Source of the DNA: Henricia sp. BOLD:AAB3569
Taxonomy: Eukaryota; Echinodermata; Asteroidea; Spinulosida; Echinasteridae
Length of the DNA stretch: 64,000 nucleotides
Reading direction: 5' to 3'
Assembly: GCA_037783545.1 (NCBI GenBank)
Contig: JBBELK010000454.1
Span: 3,100,001-3,164,000, forward strand
Shown here: in pieces, positions 53,526 to 64,000 of the stretch
How the letters are laid out: every line of letters begins with the position of its first letter
Position numbering within the stretch: the stretch's first letter is position 1
Program-made: the position numbers and the translations under genes
The notes under the pieces: generated by a model
What the model was told of the DNA's origin: nothing
Databases searched by the model: none
What the model saw: only the letters and a program-made list of their open reading frames with translations

Positions 53526-56500
53526 GCAGGTTTTTATATAGCGCCATTCCATATAGATCATGGCGCTGTTGCCATTATTACCGCTGCCGTCAGGAAATCA
53601 CCAGAATCATTTTACTTCAACTAGGCCAGCAGCCTGGCCAAGGCGCACAACTCTATCAGCAGTTAGATTGTGGCATTCCCCATAACAGCTCCCCAGATGT
53701 CGCTTGGGTTGACGAGGCAATTGAGACAATTGAGGCAAGTGTCTTGCCCAGAGACACAGACACGTTGGCACAAGTAGGGCTCGAACCCATAACCCTCCGA
53801 TTATGAGCACGGCTGTGTACCCACTAGACCACATGACCACATATGCAGATTACCATGTTATTATAATAAAAACCTTGTATTATCAGTGTTGTTGCGACTG
53901 AGATACGAGACTCAGAACTCGAGTCCCAATTTTGACTGACTTGACTTGGATTTGAGTTACTGCCGCAAATTACTTGACTTGGACTCGAGTCACTGACAGA
54001 ATTGACTTGACTCGACAAAAACAAAAGATATTTATATATTTTATAATTTTAGATGATTCTTCAATTCGGCTCATGCACCAAATGAAAGAATTATTCACAG
54101 AATAGAGTACTAATGTGAAAACGTCACCCTTTGTATGTTGTGAAGGTTACTGAGTTTACACTATAACCATTAAACTGTTTCCCTGCGCTTTAGCAATGGA
54201 CGTTTCAGATTACCAGCAAATGTTTAGACCAATTTACCCTAGAAAGAAACGTCACACATTATATTGTACAATGTCAATATTAAAGGCAGTATACATGATT
54301 GGTAAACAGTTACAAATAATTTCATCCCCCTGTGTGATTAAAGGTATGCATGATTAAAACCAACCTGAGCAAAAATCAGCTCAGTACTTTGTCTAACTTT
54401 TAAGAAAACAGTCAAAAAATGGTTTACAGTCACTTCGCCCCAAAACCACTTCTCCCTGAACCACTTCGCCCTGAACCACGGCCTGTGCACGAAGTTGTTT
54501 TGGGGCGAAGTGGCATTTGGGCGAGGTAGTGTTTGGACGAAGTGGTTTTGGGGCGAAATGGCCTTTGGGGGAAGTGCTTCAGGGCGAAGTGGTCCAGGTG
54601 GAGGTGGTTTTGGGGCGAAATGAATTTACGTCTCGCGAGGCAAAAAATTAATTGTTTTACTCATTTCTCAAAGACTATAGCACTTCAGACAAAACCATTT
54701 CTGGGGAAGTTTTCTGCCATCATCGTGTTTATATTGTGCAAGTTATGTGAACATTTCTGATTCCTCGAGATACCAATCATGTATTCTACCTTTAACAACC
54801 ATTTTCCATGTTCACAATTTGCTGAATAAGAGAGTGTAGGATATTCCATGACAAAATCCCTCAGAAAAAAATTCACCAAAACAATTGGTCACCATCGCAA
54901 GAAAAACAGGGATTTTCCCTAACTGGTATCAAAATCTTGCTCAAAATTTCCCTTTATAATTGTCAAATATAATTTTTCAAAAATTTACCAATGTGACTGG
55001 TTTTGTGCTGGGTTACATATGGCTTGAATTAGCCCTTTGCGTGTAACGCTATTGCCTAGCAACCAACAGTCTGGTTGCTTTATGCCATACTCTCCTAAAT
55101 TAAACACGATATTTGTTCTGTACTTCACACCTGCTGCATGCGACGGGTCATATTACATAGCAACAACAATTTAGTCTGGTCATTTGGATACTAAGTGTGC
55201 ACGTGAAAGGACGTTTGTCAGTACATCAAACCCTGTATATGTGAAACATGCAAAAGGCTAATAGGGCGGTTTCACGCTGTCTCAGGTCACTAAGCCCTCC
55301 CATGTTTGTCCTCCAGATCGGGGAGAGAACAATAGAGCCACGTGCAGAAGCACACGTGGCTGCTAGCAGAAAAGCATAGGGCTCTATTGTTCTCTCTCCC
55401 GATCTGGAGGACAAACACGGGGGATGTTTAGTGACCCATGAAACCGCTGTATTAGTGACAATTCCGAACTTTTTCTAACCTCGGGCACGGATAGCCTGCG
55501 CGTGTCCCTGGTGTGAGGCATTGTAGGTCCATCCTGGTGTCTTCAGGGTTAAGAGGTGCACATTATGCGGTAGATCATTGAAGACAGTTGGCAAAGGTGT
55601 GCTGACAAAGCTGTGCTTCCAGAGTTTCAGAAACCCGGCCGTGTCCGGGATGCGTCCTTAAATTACGAGATTTTAACAGGAGAAAAATATTAATAAGTGA
55701 AAATGTTTGTCGCAACAGAGCAGTATCTAAATCGCGTTTGACCCGTTTGGCTAGTTGACACTTTTGGATTAACTTCCGAGACCTGTTTGACCAGGGGCCA
55801 ATTTCATTTCACTGCTGTTAAAGCAGAAAAATTTGCTTAGCACAGAATTGCTTTATATTGCAAAAATGGGTTGCTAACCAAAAACGTATGTGATGTGTAT
55901 TTACTTATATATTGTGCTACTGTTTCTAAAGCCGGCTGTACACCTTGCGTTTCGTCCATGATCCGATCACGATAGCGCATGTTGTGCAGTCGCATCACAA
56001 GGTGTACGGATTTTGCAATGCGTTCCGATGGCGATGTAGTCACGATTTTATGTACTAGTCCGTTGCAACGCAATCGCAGAATTTCGAGCATGCTCGAAAT
56101 TTGGCGTGTCTGTGCAATCGCAACGGAGTCGGCACGCAAGGGGGTACGGCCGGCTTAAGGACACAATATGACATACAATTCTGGCTGTTAACTCATTTTA
56201 CAAAGCAAGGAAATTATGTGCTGAGCAAATTGTTGTGCTTAGCAGCGGCCATGAAATTAGCCCCAGGTCTCAGTGGCTAGTTGACCAGTTGACTCCGAGC
56301 TCGGGATCAGCCCCGGATCACAAACCGAGTTTAAACGCTCTCGGGACTAAATTAGCCCCGGATTATGGTCTCGCGTTGGCGGAGGGTTCAATCCCGAGCT
56401 TGGGATCAGTTTGCGGTTAGATAAGCAGTTAATCTTTACCGCATCCTGCCGCATCCACTTCACAGCCGTAGCGGGCAAAAGGCCTGCGAAATTCAAGTGG

Positions 56501-59500
56501 CCTTGTACACGCACAACCCATGCACACATTGATCAGTACATACACACATAGAGCATGACCTTTGACTGCAACTTCTGGCACCGCGCTCGAGATCAACTAC
56601 AGAATGTAAATGCGGCACTCAGGATCATTGGGGTTAGCACTGACGCATTCTTATCAGGGGATCAATCTTCATCCAGAGCTCGGGACCAGTGTAAACACGG
56701 TCCAAATCTGCATTCTACAGGTCAAAATATATTATGATGCTGCTGACTCAAAACTCTGATAAATTGATTAGATTTTTCAATTTCAATCTCATTTTGTGAT
56801 GATGAAAACCTTCCTAATGATAAATAAATAAAAATTAAATACAAAAGGGGTGCTGTTTGAGAAGTTAATAAATCACGTTGTCAAATAGCAACGAAATAAT
56901 TGCAACATTTTTCTTCTTTTCATGACTAATGTTGGTTTGAGATTAAAACTGGAGTCCTTTACAAAAATTAATAATAAACTAGAGTCGTTAAATACAACAG
57001 CAGCACTCAGGAAATTGTCTAGAAATTGTGAGTGAAAGAGTCAGAACACCGGTCAACGACGAAGTGCTTAGCATGACTTTTTCACCGGTAACCCTGTGAT
57101 TGCCACTTCTGTGTAATCCGACTAATAGAATCGACCATAAGTTCGTTATGATAAGGTCCGTTTCAAAAATGACATGAAATTTTAAATTCATGCCCTGTAA
57201 CAGGCATCCTGAGATCTCAGAAAATTTCCACTCTGCTAAGCGACGTTACAATACCCTTAGGAAATCCACGCAAATCTGTGAAGCAAGGCGGCTGTTGTGT
57301 TCAGCAAACACACGCCCGAGTCATTTTGATGTAATTTAATCAATTTGGTCATGTTATGCCGAAAAGAAACGATTTCTATGCTTTCCAGAAATTGTATTGG
57401 GTTCTGTTCCTTATGACTGTCCCATTCCTACCAAAATTTCCGGAGACGATCTTATTTACTTCGCAGTTTTTCAAATTAATAACAGTGATGCATGCTGACC
57501 AACGTGAATGGAACGGATTCCCCTGTATGCTTTAAATAGCAGCCAATCGCCTACACGGACACGGCCAACATTACCGAGTACATGTATCACACTGCACGCA
57601 CAGTGTTTAATCAGCGCGCGTTACATTTGAATGCCTGCAATGCACTGCCAAGCGTCCTGATTGGTCCAGAGAGGCGACAATATTTCTGCAGCTTGTTCCC
57701 CAGCGACAGGGCTGACCTTGCTAAACCAAAATGGACGTAACTTTTGATTCGCTTGACTGATTTTGATACAATAAAACTATTTTTTATGTAAGAAGATTCC
57801 CTTTCAGGAAACATATATTCTGAGGTTCCCATTTTTTTTAAAACACCCTGTATTGTTTTTTTCAGATCGCTTGAAATTTTGACAGTTATTTCGTATTAAA
57901 AAAACCATAAATACTATTATTGCGATTATCCTGTCATAACCTACCAGATTTATTGGATTTCCACAGATTAAGCCATGGCCCCTTAGTTTTGATGGCCATA
58001 ATGACAGGCGGATTCTCCAGTTGTAGCCAGGCACGGCGCTGCAGCTCGCTGGAGAGAGTGTGGTTGCTTAGCAACACCCAGAGTGTCGGCGTGACAATTT
58101 TCGCTTCTTCTAACGTTAAGTTGTTCTTGTCGGCGTAGCCGGAGTTTGTAATGAGGCGGCGTAGGAGCATCACCTGATTGGGTGAGATTTAGATGATAAG
58201 ACCGGGAGTGCCGAGTAATCAACGAAGTGTAATCACATGTGGTACATTAATTTCTCATTAAAGTTCATGATTTAGACGTCTACAAGATAAGATAGATGAA
58301 TATAGAACTTGTCACTTTGACTTGAAACATAGTTCCAATAATAAAAACAGACATTCTGCATGACACTTCACACTACTACCCCTGGTCATTGAGCTGTTAA
58401 TAGCTTTTCTTAATTTAACCTTCTCGGCTCCCTGGGGAGAACACATAAACCCCCCCCCCCCCACCCGAGAGCTAATCGAACAAAATATCGTCACTATACC
58501 CTCATGGGTATTAATTTACTCATGGGTGGATAAGGGCAATTTTATGGCAAAGTGCCTTGCCCAAGGGCACACGCACCATGGAATTGGGCAGGCCTAGATT
58601 TGGATGAAAAATTTATGTCCCGATCATTTGTTGTTCATTTTCGTTCATGATAATACAAGGTTTCGGTTATAACAGCTGGTAGAGCACCTGCTCAAAGTGT
58701 CAGAGGTCTCGAGTTCAAATCCCGATGGGGACCATATTTTTCTCACATCCCATAATTGGTTATTTAACTTCCATGGTGATTAGGCAACATACAAAGAACT
58801 ACTTTCATTACTTTGCTCATTTGCACATTCATACAACTGTCCATTTTTCACCAGGGTGTAAAAGGGAACTATCTGTGTTGAAAACAACTCTGCAATTAAA
58901 AAAGATTGGATTAAATGACACAAGTACACTAAAAGTCGTCAAGTTGGTTAACCGTGTGCGACCGAAACCTCAATGTTGTTCGACCAACTAACCTGTCTAA
59001 AGTTTTCTGGCGAGGTCTCAAACAGTCATCTTGATCATTATATTCGCAGATCGTTGATACTTTTAATTATTCCTGATAAATCAAGAGTTGGGGAAGGTGG
59101 GGAGAAGGGGGTGGTGGGGGAGGAGGGGGCAGTGGGGGAGGTTTGAAGAAGGGGATCTCTACCTCCATCTGCCCGCTGGTCAAACTCCCGACACCATGAC
59201 TTCTCTCAGCTAGGACTGTCAGACGAACATCCGACTTCACCGACTGAATGTAGGCTGAACTCACGAGGGGGTAGTAATTCTAGAAAGGGAAAAGAATGCC
59301 ATTGATATATAAAGAGAGACAAAGTGTTGCTACAACCAATCGGGGGGTATATTATTTTGCTTAAATCGTCACCATTTGTGCGTTGCCAAGGTTTCTGGGT
59401 CTCTACACTATTAAAAACCAGTGAACTGTTTCCCTGCACTTTAGCAATGAAGGTTTTAGGTTACCAGCGAATGTTTACTCCCAATTACCATAGCAACTGA

Positions 59501-62500
59501 TGTCACACTTTAGTTGTATATTCACAATTGTCAAACGAGAATAATTCCTGAAATTATGTGTCCAACAGCACGACATTTGAAAATGAAAATGTGTTTTAAC
59601 AGATGTTTTTACTTGTTAAAAATACATTTTGAGTAGCAAATTATATTAATCAAAACTAGTTATTTGAACTGTTCAACGTAAGTGGGGCACTAAAAAGGAC
59701 ACCTCTACATGTATATCATGCTAACACTATTTTTATGTATGTGTATTTACTGTATTTCTGACAAATAAAATGCTGTTAACCATAACATATAAATAATTTT
59801 TAACCCGAAAATGTTGTAAAATTCCTGTATTTAATTTTTGTCAACACATTTGAAGCAAAAAATATATGCAACTGGAAAACCAAACATTTTCAGGGATGAG
59901 ATTGTCAATCAAAGAAAAAGTCTGAAAATTGACAAAAAGTCTGAAGAATGCATGTATCTTTCTATACTAATAATGTAATTCTCCCGGATTCAAAAGTCTG
60001 ATTTCAGACAAAAGTCTGAAAAATCTCATGACTGATTTCAGTCCCCTAATTTTAGGAGTAACCCAAATGTATGTCTAAACACTCGTTTTTTACTTTACAG
60101 TGAAATTTTTCAGAGAAAAAGATTCCATGAAGAAAAAGAGAAGGCTCAAAGATAAAAAATCAGAATTATTTTTTTAAAAGTGACTCACTTGGGCGACAGG
60201 CTCAGGCATCTTTGGTCTAAAAGGACGCTTGATTGTCTGGAAGCCATTATCGTTGGTGTACAGAACTCCCCCAGTGGCCAACTTGGTAGAAAACCTAATG
60301 TAAAATAAATTCAACTGAACAATCTTCGGAAAGTCATCATCCCGTTTGTTTATAATTTCTTAAAAATGTTTGAGCGTCACCCACTCCTCGTCAGGAAAGA
60401 CTGAAAATATATTAGAAATGTAAAAACGCAACTAATATTTATAAAACGATAAAGTCTGTATACAGAACTTGCTGTCCCAAAATTTCAGTCCAGCATTCGA
60501 CAGGAGAAACCTTTCTCAAATGGAGGATAGAAGTTGTTCCAGGCAGTGGGAACGAGCGAACTGTGGTATTATGGTCCTGTATAGACCGTATCGGATAGCC
60601 ACCATTTCGTGGGGCAGTTTCTCTGTTCCTTGAGGACATGCATGGTTGCACATATTGTGCTTCCATTGTTGAACAGTTTAAGTAACAAAAGGTACCCCAC
60701 GAAATGAAGGATATTCGATACGGTCTATAACCAGGGATCCAGCTTAACAGGATGATGGCATTGCAAAATTTCTTGAAAGCATCGACACAGTAGAAAAAAT
60801 GCCTTGGTGTCCCCTTTACATTGTTAAATTTTCTCGAATGTTATCAAAACTATGATGCAAATTTTGTAAATTATTTTAAATATTTTACACTAGTATGAAT
60901 ACGTGATTATTTTTAGGGATTGTGACCCAGGGACCACTGGGGTGAATAAATTCGGTACAAATGTGGACAGACGTCCATGAGTTTAGGAAACCTGGATGCA
61001 GTGAAAAGCAACTTGGTTCCACTGGGATGCGGACCTTCTGCTTAACGTGCAGATGCCCTACCTATTAACCTATGAAGCCAACTAGTGGTCTCGAATCATG
61101 GTTTTAGTAATTTTACAGGTATTTCTTTGCAAAAACCATTTTTACAAATACATAAAAATATTACAATTTGGTTCCTTTTTTTTTTTAAAGGAAAGACCCA
61201 CCTGTATATGAGCTCCTTGTTGGGTGTTAGTGGTCCAACCTTGAAGTCCAACTCAATGTGACCGCACACAACGTCATCATTATGACCATGGGGAAGGTCA
61301 AAGATGCGAAGTGTGACGATCAACTCAGTTTGGTTGGGGCTATAGAAACTGAGGGAAGAAAACCAACCAATTACAGTTATGCGTTGGTTCTGAGGCTTTT
61401 GCAATACTTTTTTTTGTCCGTATTCTTCAATGGGAGACTTTTGAACCGCTTGGTGGCAGCAAACAAACCGGTCCTTTCCATTGTCTTCGTCATATTGAGC
61501 ATGCGCACTTTGGCTCGAATGTGACGTTAACAATGGAAAAGGGCCGGTTTGTTTCCTGCAAATACGCATTTTCAAAGTCTGTCATTGCTACTCAAATGAA
61601 GAAAAAAAAAGCAACTTCTTAAAGTTAAATGCTAGATTTAGAGAAAATTTGGTCCATTGTACAAATTCCTGGCAGGAACGCAGCACTTGTTCACCTATTA
61701 AATGCTTCTTATTTGATAATCGTGCGTGCAGGTAAATTCCAGTTCCACAATAAAAATATTACAAACTTAAAGGAAGGGACAACACTTGCAAAGGGTGTGC
61801 CTAACTCTGTACGCTTCATGTAAGTCGCCATCTTTTGCAGTTCGGCGCTCGGACTTGAGAGGACACAATAGATGGCCCTGTTACATATCGTGCACCAACT
61901 GCCAGCTTTGGCTAAAATAAAAAATAAAAAGAGAATAACTTACTTGTAAATGGACTGCCTGGTTTCATTTACATAAGGTCCAGTGACGATATCTAACTTG
62001 ACCGTGTATCCTACAGGATGTGCAGTGCCCCACGGACGAAACATGTACAAGCTTGACGCCTGACCAAACATGACGTTGGAATGCGCGTAATACTCCATGA
62101 AAACTTGTTCCATCTGGATGTTCTTTTTAGTTTGCCTACAGACACAAAGTACGAACGTTACTTTAATGACGACTTATAAGCCGTTTCTGCATTGCACTAA
62201 CATGACCTTAATTATTTCTCTATTTTATCCAATGGGTCGACACTTTTTGCGTAGAGAGCCCTATTAGGACGACGCGCTCTATTAGGTCGACAATTTGGTG
62301 TAGCCCCAATATTTTGGAAGTCAAAATCAATTTTTTTAAGGTCAAAATCCATCTTTTTCAAATCGAGAACCATTTTTATTAGGTCTAGAACCGTCTCTCT
62401 TAGGTCTGGAACCATATTCGGAACCTTTGGGTAACAGAATTTTTGTGTCCAATCGATGTCTTTTAGCAGAAATTTCGGTGGTAGTTTGGTAAAGTCTTAC

Positions 62501-63455
62501 CGGCGTGTCGTCCCTTTGCGGCATTAAGTGATATTATTATTATTATTATTTCTTTGTGGTATTCATACCAAGGATTCCTCAATAGTGCTCATTGCACTGT
62601 CACTCGTAAGCGTGAGGAAACCCATGAAGAATTATAAATGGCCAGAGACACCGGGGAATCCCCTTGCTCTTCACGAAAGAATGCTCCGGGATCTTTAGAG
62701 TGTGTTACCATTACCTAACACACTGGACCAACGGCTTTACATCCCTTCTGAGGGATGGAGCAAGTGTGGTTGAGTGCCTTGCCCAAGGACACAGGTACCA
62801 CAGCCGGATTCGAACCCGCAACCCCAAGTTTTCACCCATGATTGCGAGTCAATGGCCCTAACTACTCGGCCACGGTACCCCACTGTGTGTTCCATCATGA
62901 TTATACAATTACCATAGCCGTCCGTGGTACTTATCAGTAATGTAAAAATTCACTCCATAAAATTACAGCAGCAGAATTAGAATGTGTTTTGTAATTCTGT
63001 GATTTTCAGTGCGTTGTTTTGCTCCAAATTTCCTCCACACCGACATGTGTTAAATTTACGCTGAAAAGCTCAGTGTGAATCCACCCTAAACAATTCTGGG
63101 TGTTTACGGGCCATCTGCATTGGACCTAATTTCATTAAATCTGTAAGTCTTGCCCCAAAAAAGTCCAATGCGGAAACATGGCTTAAGTCACTTACTTGTC
63201 CGTGATGCTTTTTAGCATGTTGGTCGTTGCATCATAGATGACCTCAAAACAATCGTTGCTAATACTCTTTGTAGCTGCTTTGTCTTTCGACACTGAACCT
63301 AACTTAACGGGTTTCAGGCTTTCGATTTTTCCGAGGTTGTTCCCGTCTTTGTTTTGACTCTTATACTTGATGTAGTAAACGTCGTAGTTCATGGGAACCA
63401 GCTGGGCATAGAAGAACAGGTGGTAGGGTCCTCCTGGGGTGAGGGGTGGGTTGAC
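50759..63455 (-). CDS. MAN2B2: MAN2B2-type alpha-mannosidase (GH38), 3' ten coding exons; 5' part outside window
   Basis: Coding exons on the minus strand: 63455-63196, 62135-61944, 61348-61202, 60294-60189, 59279-59163, 58173-57945, 55656-55480, 52370-52243, 51772-51649 and 50865-50759 (TAA at 50761-50759). Phases agree at every junction, giving 528 residues. The start (VNPPLTP) matches the linker after the helical domain of GH38 enzymes; the rest is the C-terminal beta-sandwich region. Marks of the MAN2B2 branch rather than MAN2B1 or MAN2A are [85 protein letters not shown] and the closing [10 protein letters not shown]. Six N-glycosylation sequons are visible. In the family this lysosomal enzyme trims core mannose during N-glycan breakdown. 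Catalytic residues and signal peptide lie off-window. Exon C could alternatively begin 9 nt later (TATAG acceptor). Confidence 0.93.
50912..51213. repeat. Tandem duplication, ~156-bp unit, last MAN2B2 intron
   Basis: Units starting near 50912 and 51068 share GCTAATTTGA, GAACAACTTGGGATGTGT and CCACGCC(C)TTTT in the same order at about 75-80% identity by eye. They appear non-coding. Confidence 0.6.
51960..52195. repeat. GATCTGATCCCAGGTTTGGG minisatellite
   Basis: A phrase of about 20 bp centred on GATCTGATCC and (A/G)GGTTTGGGA is repeated some ten times, with a duplicated ATCATGATCAYAGGAGCATTT segment. It ends in CAAGTGTAAACACGGC, 48 bp before MAN2B2 exon 52243-52370. The phrase AGTGTAAACACGG recurs at 56688. 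Confidence 0.65.
52431..53234. mobile_element. Paired-arm foldback element, copy 2 (complete)
   Basis: Ends TATTTGCAGTGACCC and GTAACTGCAAATGATG are inverted. Both arms carry the GTTACCATTGCTA-CAACAC and TTTCTCCCACAAAGGTACCA phrases in mirrored order. It begins 61 bp from MAN2B2 exon 52370-52243, on its intron side. Confidence 0.7.
53495..53845 (-). repeat. tRNA-derived SINE, family C
   Basis: The minus-strand head near 53780-53838 has B box GGGTTCGAGCCC and A box ATGTGGTCTAGTGGGTA. The body differs from family B but shares the tail (TTTATATAGCGCCATTCC and an AAT microsatellite at 53495-53526). It lies in a MAN2B2 intron. Confidence 0.65.
53896..54020. repeat. CAAGTC-rich repeat, reverse orientation
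   Basis: The GACTTGACTTGG and GACTCGAGTCACTGACAGAA phrases are the complement of those at 19370-19500. It lies in a MAN2B2 intron. Confidence 0.55.
54430..54625. repeat. GGGCGAAGTGG phrase repeat with inverted head
   Basis: Two or three units in one orientation (CACTTCGCCCCAAAACCACT) are followed by about six in the other (TTTTGGGGCGAAGTGG and variants). The unit is about 20-30 bp. It lies in a MAN2B2 intron and is non-coding. Confidence 0.7.
55033..55262. mobile_element. Dispersed element, TTAGCCTTTTGCGTG family, complete copy
   Basis: It begins TTAGCCCTTTGCGTGTAACG and ends CATGCAAAAGGCTAA, an inverted-repeat terminus. It directly abuts the MITE at 55262-55452. Confidence 0.6.
55262..55452. 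mobile_element. Inverted-repeat MITE, GGCGGTTTCA family, copy 2
   Basis: Long arms (GGCGGTTTCA, then CAGGTCACTA and TTTGTCCTCCAGATCGGGAG) are almost perfect inverted repeats around GGCTCTATTGTTCTC. It ends only about 27 bp from the 5' splice site of MAN2B2 exon 55656-55480, inside the following intron. It is related to the element at 62-212. Confidence 0.75.
55794..56264. mobile_element. MITE, GGGGCCAATTTC family, with nested TIR element
   Basis: Ends GGGGCCAATTTCATTTC and ATGAAATTAGCCCC enclose a 230-bp foreign palindromic element (55927-56158). It lies in a MAN2B2 intron. Confidence 0.65.
55927..56158. mobile_element. Nested TIR element AAGCCGGC...GCCGGCTTAA
   Basis: Ends TAAAGCCGGCTGTAC and GTACGGCCGGCTTAA are inverted repeats. 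Internal CACAAGGTGTACGGA and CGATCACGATAGCGCATG also resemble mirrored segments. A TTAA or TAAA boundary suggests a TTAA-type target. Confidence 0.6.
56280..56705. repeat. GAGCTCGGGATCAG-rich degenerate repeat
   Basis: GAGCTCGGGATCAG, CCCGAGCTTGGGATCAG and GAGCTCGGGACCAG recur, ending in AGTGTAAACACGGTCC. It resembles the end of 51960-52195, so the two may be members of one element family. Confidence 0.45.
57211..57689 (-). repeat. Dispersed promoter-like element, copy 2 (MAN2B2 intron)
   Basis: Read on the minus strand it matches 36563-37048 closely, including CCAAT, TATTTAAAG and an ATG (57352) with the same peptide start ([14 protein letters not shown]). The frame reaches a stop soon after WIS. 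The AATAAA is changed to AATAAG here. Confidence 0.6.
58670..58770 (+). repeat. tRNA-derived SINE, family A, short copy
   Basis: A-box-like ACAGCTGGTAGAGCACC and B-box-like GAGTTCAAATCCCGATGGGG are followed by the family tail (CTCACATCCCATAATTGGTT). It lies in a MAN2B2 intron. Confidence 0.55.
60580..60729. mobile_element. MITE, TATAGACCGTATC family, copy 3
   Basis: The 13-bp termini TATAGACCGTATC and GATACGGTCTATA are perfect complements. It lies in the MAN2B2 intron between exons 61348-61202 and 60294-60189. Confidence 0.75.
61003..61087 (-). repeat. tRNA-derived SINE head, second copy
   Basis: On the minus strand this reads GTTGGCTTCATAG ... GCAGAAGGTCCGCA ... CCAGTGGA, matching 6266-6340 closely. 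It lies in a MAN2B2 intron about 115 bp from exon 61348-61202. Confidence 0.5.
62215..62475. repeat. TTAGGTC / GACGAC phrase repeat, second locus
   Basis: CTATTAGGACGACGCGCTCT and CTATTAGGTCGACAATTTGG precede units AACCATTTTTATTAGGTCTAG and AACCGTCTCTCTTAGGTCTGG. The vocabulary is the same as at 43081-43400. It lies in a MAN2B2 intron. Confidence 0.65.
62533..62885 (-). repeat. SINE family B, full copy in MAN2B2 intron
   Basis: The head lies at about 62805-62882 (B box GGTTCGAATCC on minus, A box GGCCGAGTAGTT). The body and AAT tail (62533-62550) match the copy at 29989-30345. Confidence 0.7.
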
Positions 63456-64000
63456 CTGACAGAAACGAAATTGGAAATAATTTGATTGTGTTGCACGTTG
63501 AATAAATAATTAACAATGATAATTATACTTTTTTTAAATGTGTAACTGCCAATATTTTGTAAATTAGCCACCACGGAGCAGCGAAATTTTACACCATTCA
63601 TGTGAAGCATTGTAAATTTCATCTCCACCAATGCATAGTTCCGACCTGTCAATCAACCGAACCCGCCGACCAATCACAACAGAGCTAGCAGAGATCACCC
63701 ACATAGGTCAAAGTGCATTGTTTGCAACAACATCACGCGATGTTCTGCCCCATACAATTTGTACAGTGTTGTATGCGATGTTCCGGGTGAATTTTTTGTT
63801 TCAAGGCCGGTCGTTTCGTTGTTTAAAGGTACGAAAGCACGTATGTCATGATATGACATCCCTGTATTACTGGCCCTTTACTCGGTGTGTTCTAAGATAA
63901 CTGTGTCAACCCTGAAACATGAATACCTTTGAGTTTTCTCCAATGAATCTGTGCTTTATGTTGAAAGTCCCATTGCTTTGTGCGTTGTGTGTCGCCATTT

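Noticed and set aside
59090-59145. Extra proline-rich coding continuation of MAN2B2 exon 59279-59163
   Set aside because: The open frame continues into a C-rich run, but the GAG|GTAGAG donor and the next exon (GTGATGCTC) restore the family motif QMEVML. The run is intronic low-complexity DNA.
61096-61575. 159-codon minus-strand frame as a separate gene
   Set aside because: Only its middle part (61348-61202) is the MAN2B2 exon. The rest reads through introns on both sides.

Overview
The window is eukaryotic nuclear DNA: AT-rich, with introns flanked by GT/AG, tRNA-derived SINEs, many short inverted-repeat (MITE or foldback) elements, and a high visible density of the palindrome TACATGTA. The gene content and repeat style suggest a marine invertebrate deuterostome, possibly an echinoderm such as a sea star. 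That placement is inference. No bacterial, viral or organellar gene was seen, and no open transposase or reverse-transcriptase frame.

Three protein-coding genes are supported. (1) Minus strand, 40901 to 32352: a seven-exon gene for a 561-residue cytosolic-type RING protein. It has a low-complexity middle and a Neuralized-type C3HC4 RING at the extreme C-terminus. (2) Plus strand, 46881 to 48062: an intronless coding region for a 393-residue class A GPCR that most resembles the long-chain fatty-acid receptor FFAR4/GPR120. It probably has a spliced, CpG-rich 5' leader from about 45.4 kb. (3) Minus strand, 63455 to 50759: the last ten coding exons (528 residues) of a MAN2B2-type lysosomal alpha-mannosidase whose catalytic part lies beyond the right edge. 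Genes 1 and 2 are divergent; genes 2 and 3 are convergent. Nothing in the sequence shows that the three genes act together.

The left 31 kb has no confident gene, only one weak candidate exon at 3959-4148. It holds a 53-bp satellite of 17 copies (5118-6010), a 414-bp tandem repeat carrying perfect DR1-type nuclear-receptor half-site pairs (24107-24990), a 110-bp tandem repeat broken by another element (14398-15060), and many MITE families. Introns and intergenic DNA to the right hold the same families, several nested in one another. They also hold a foldback element built from TACG repeats in intron 1 of the RING gene and two dispersed 480-bp copies of a promoter-like element. All splice models come from reading-frame continuity, splice consensus and remembered family sequence, not from alignment or transcript data.
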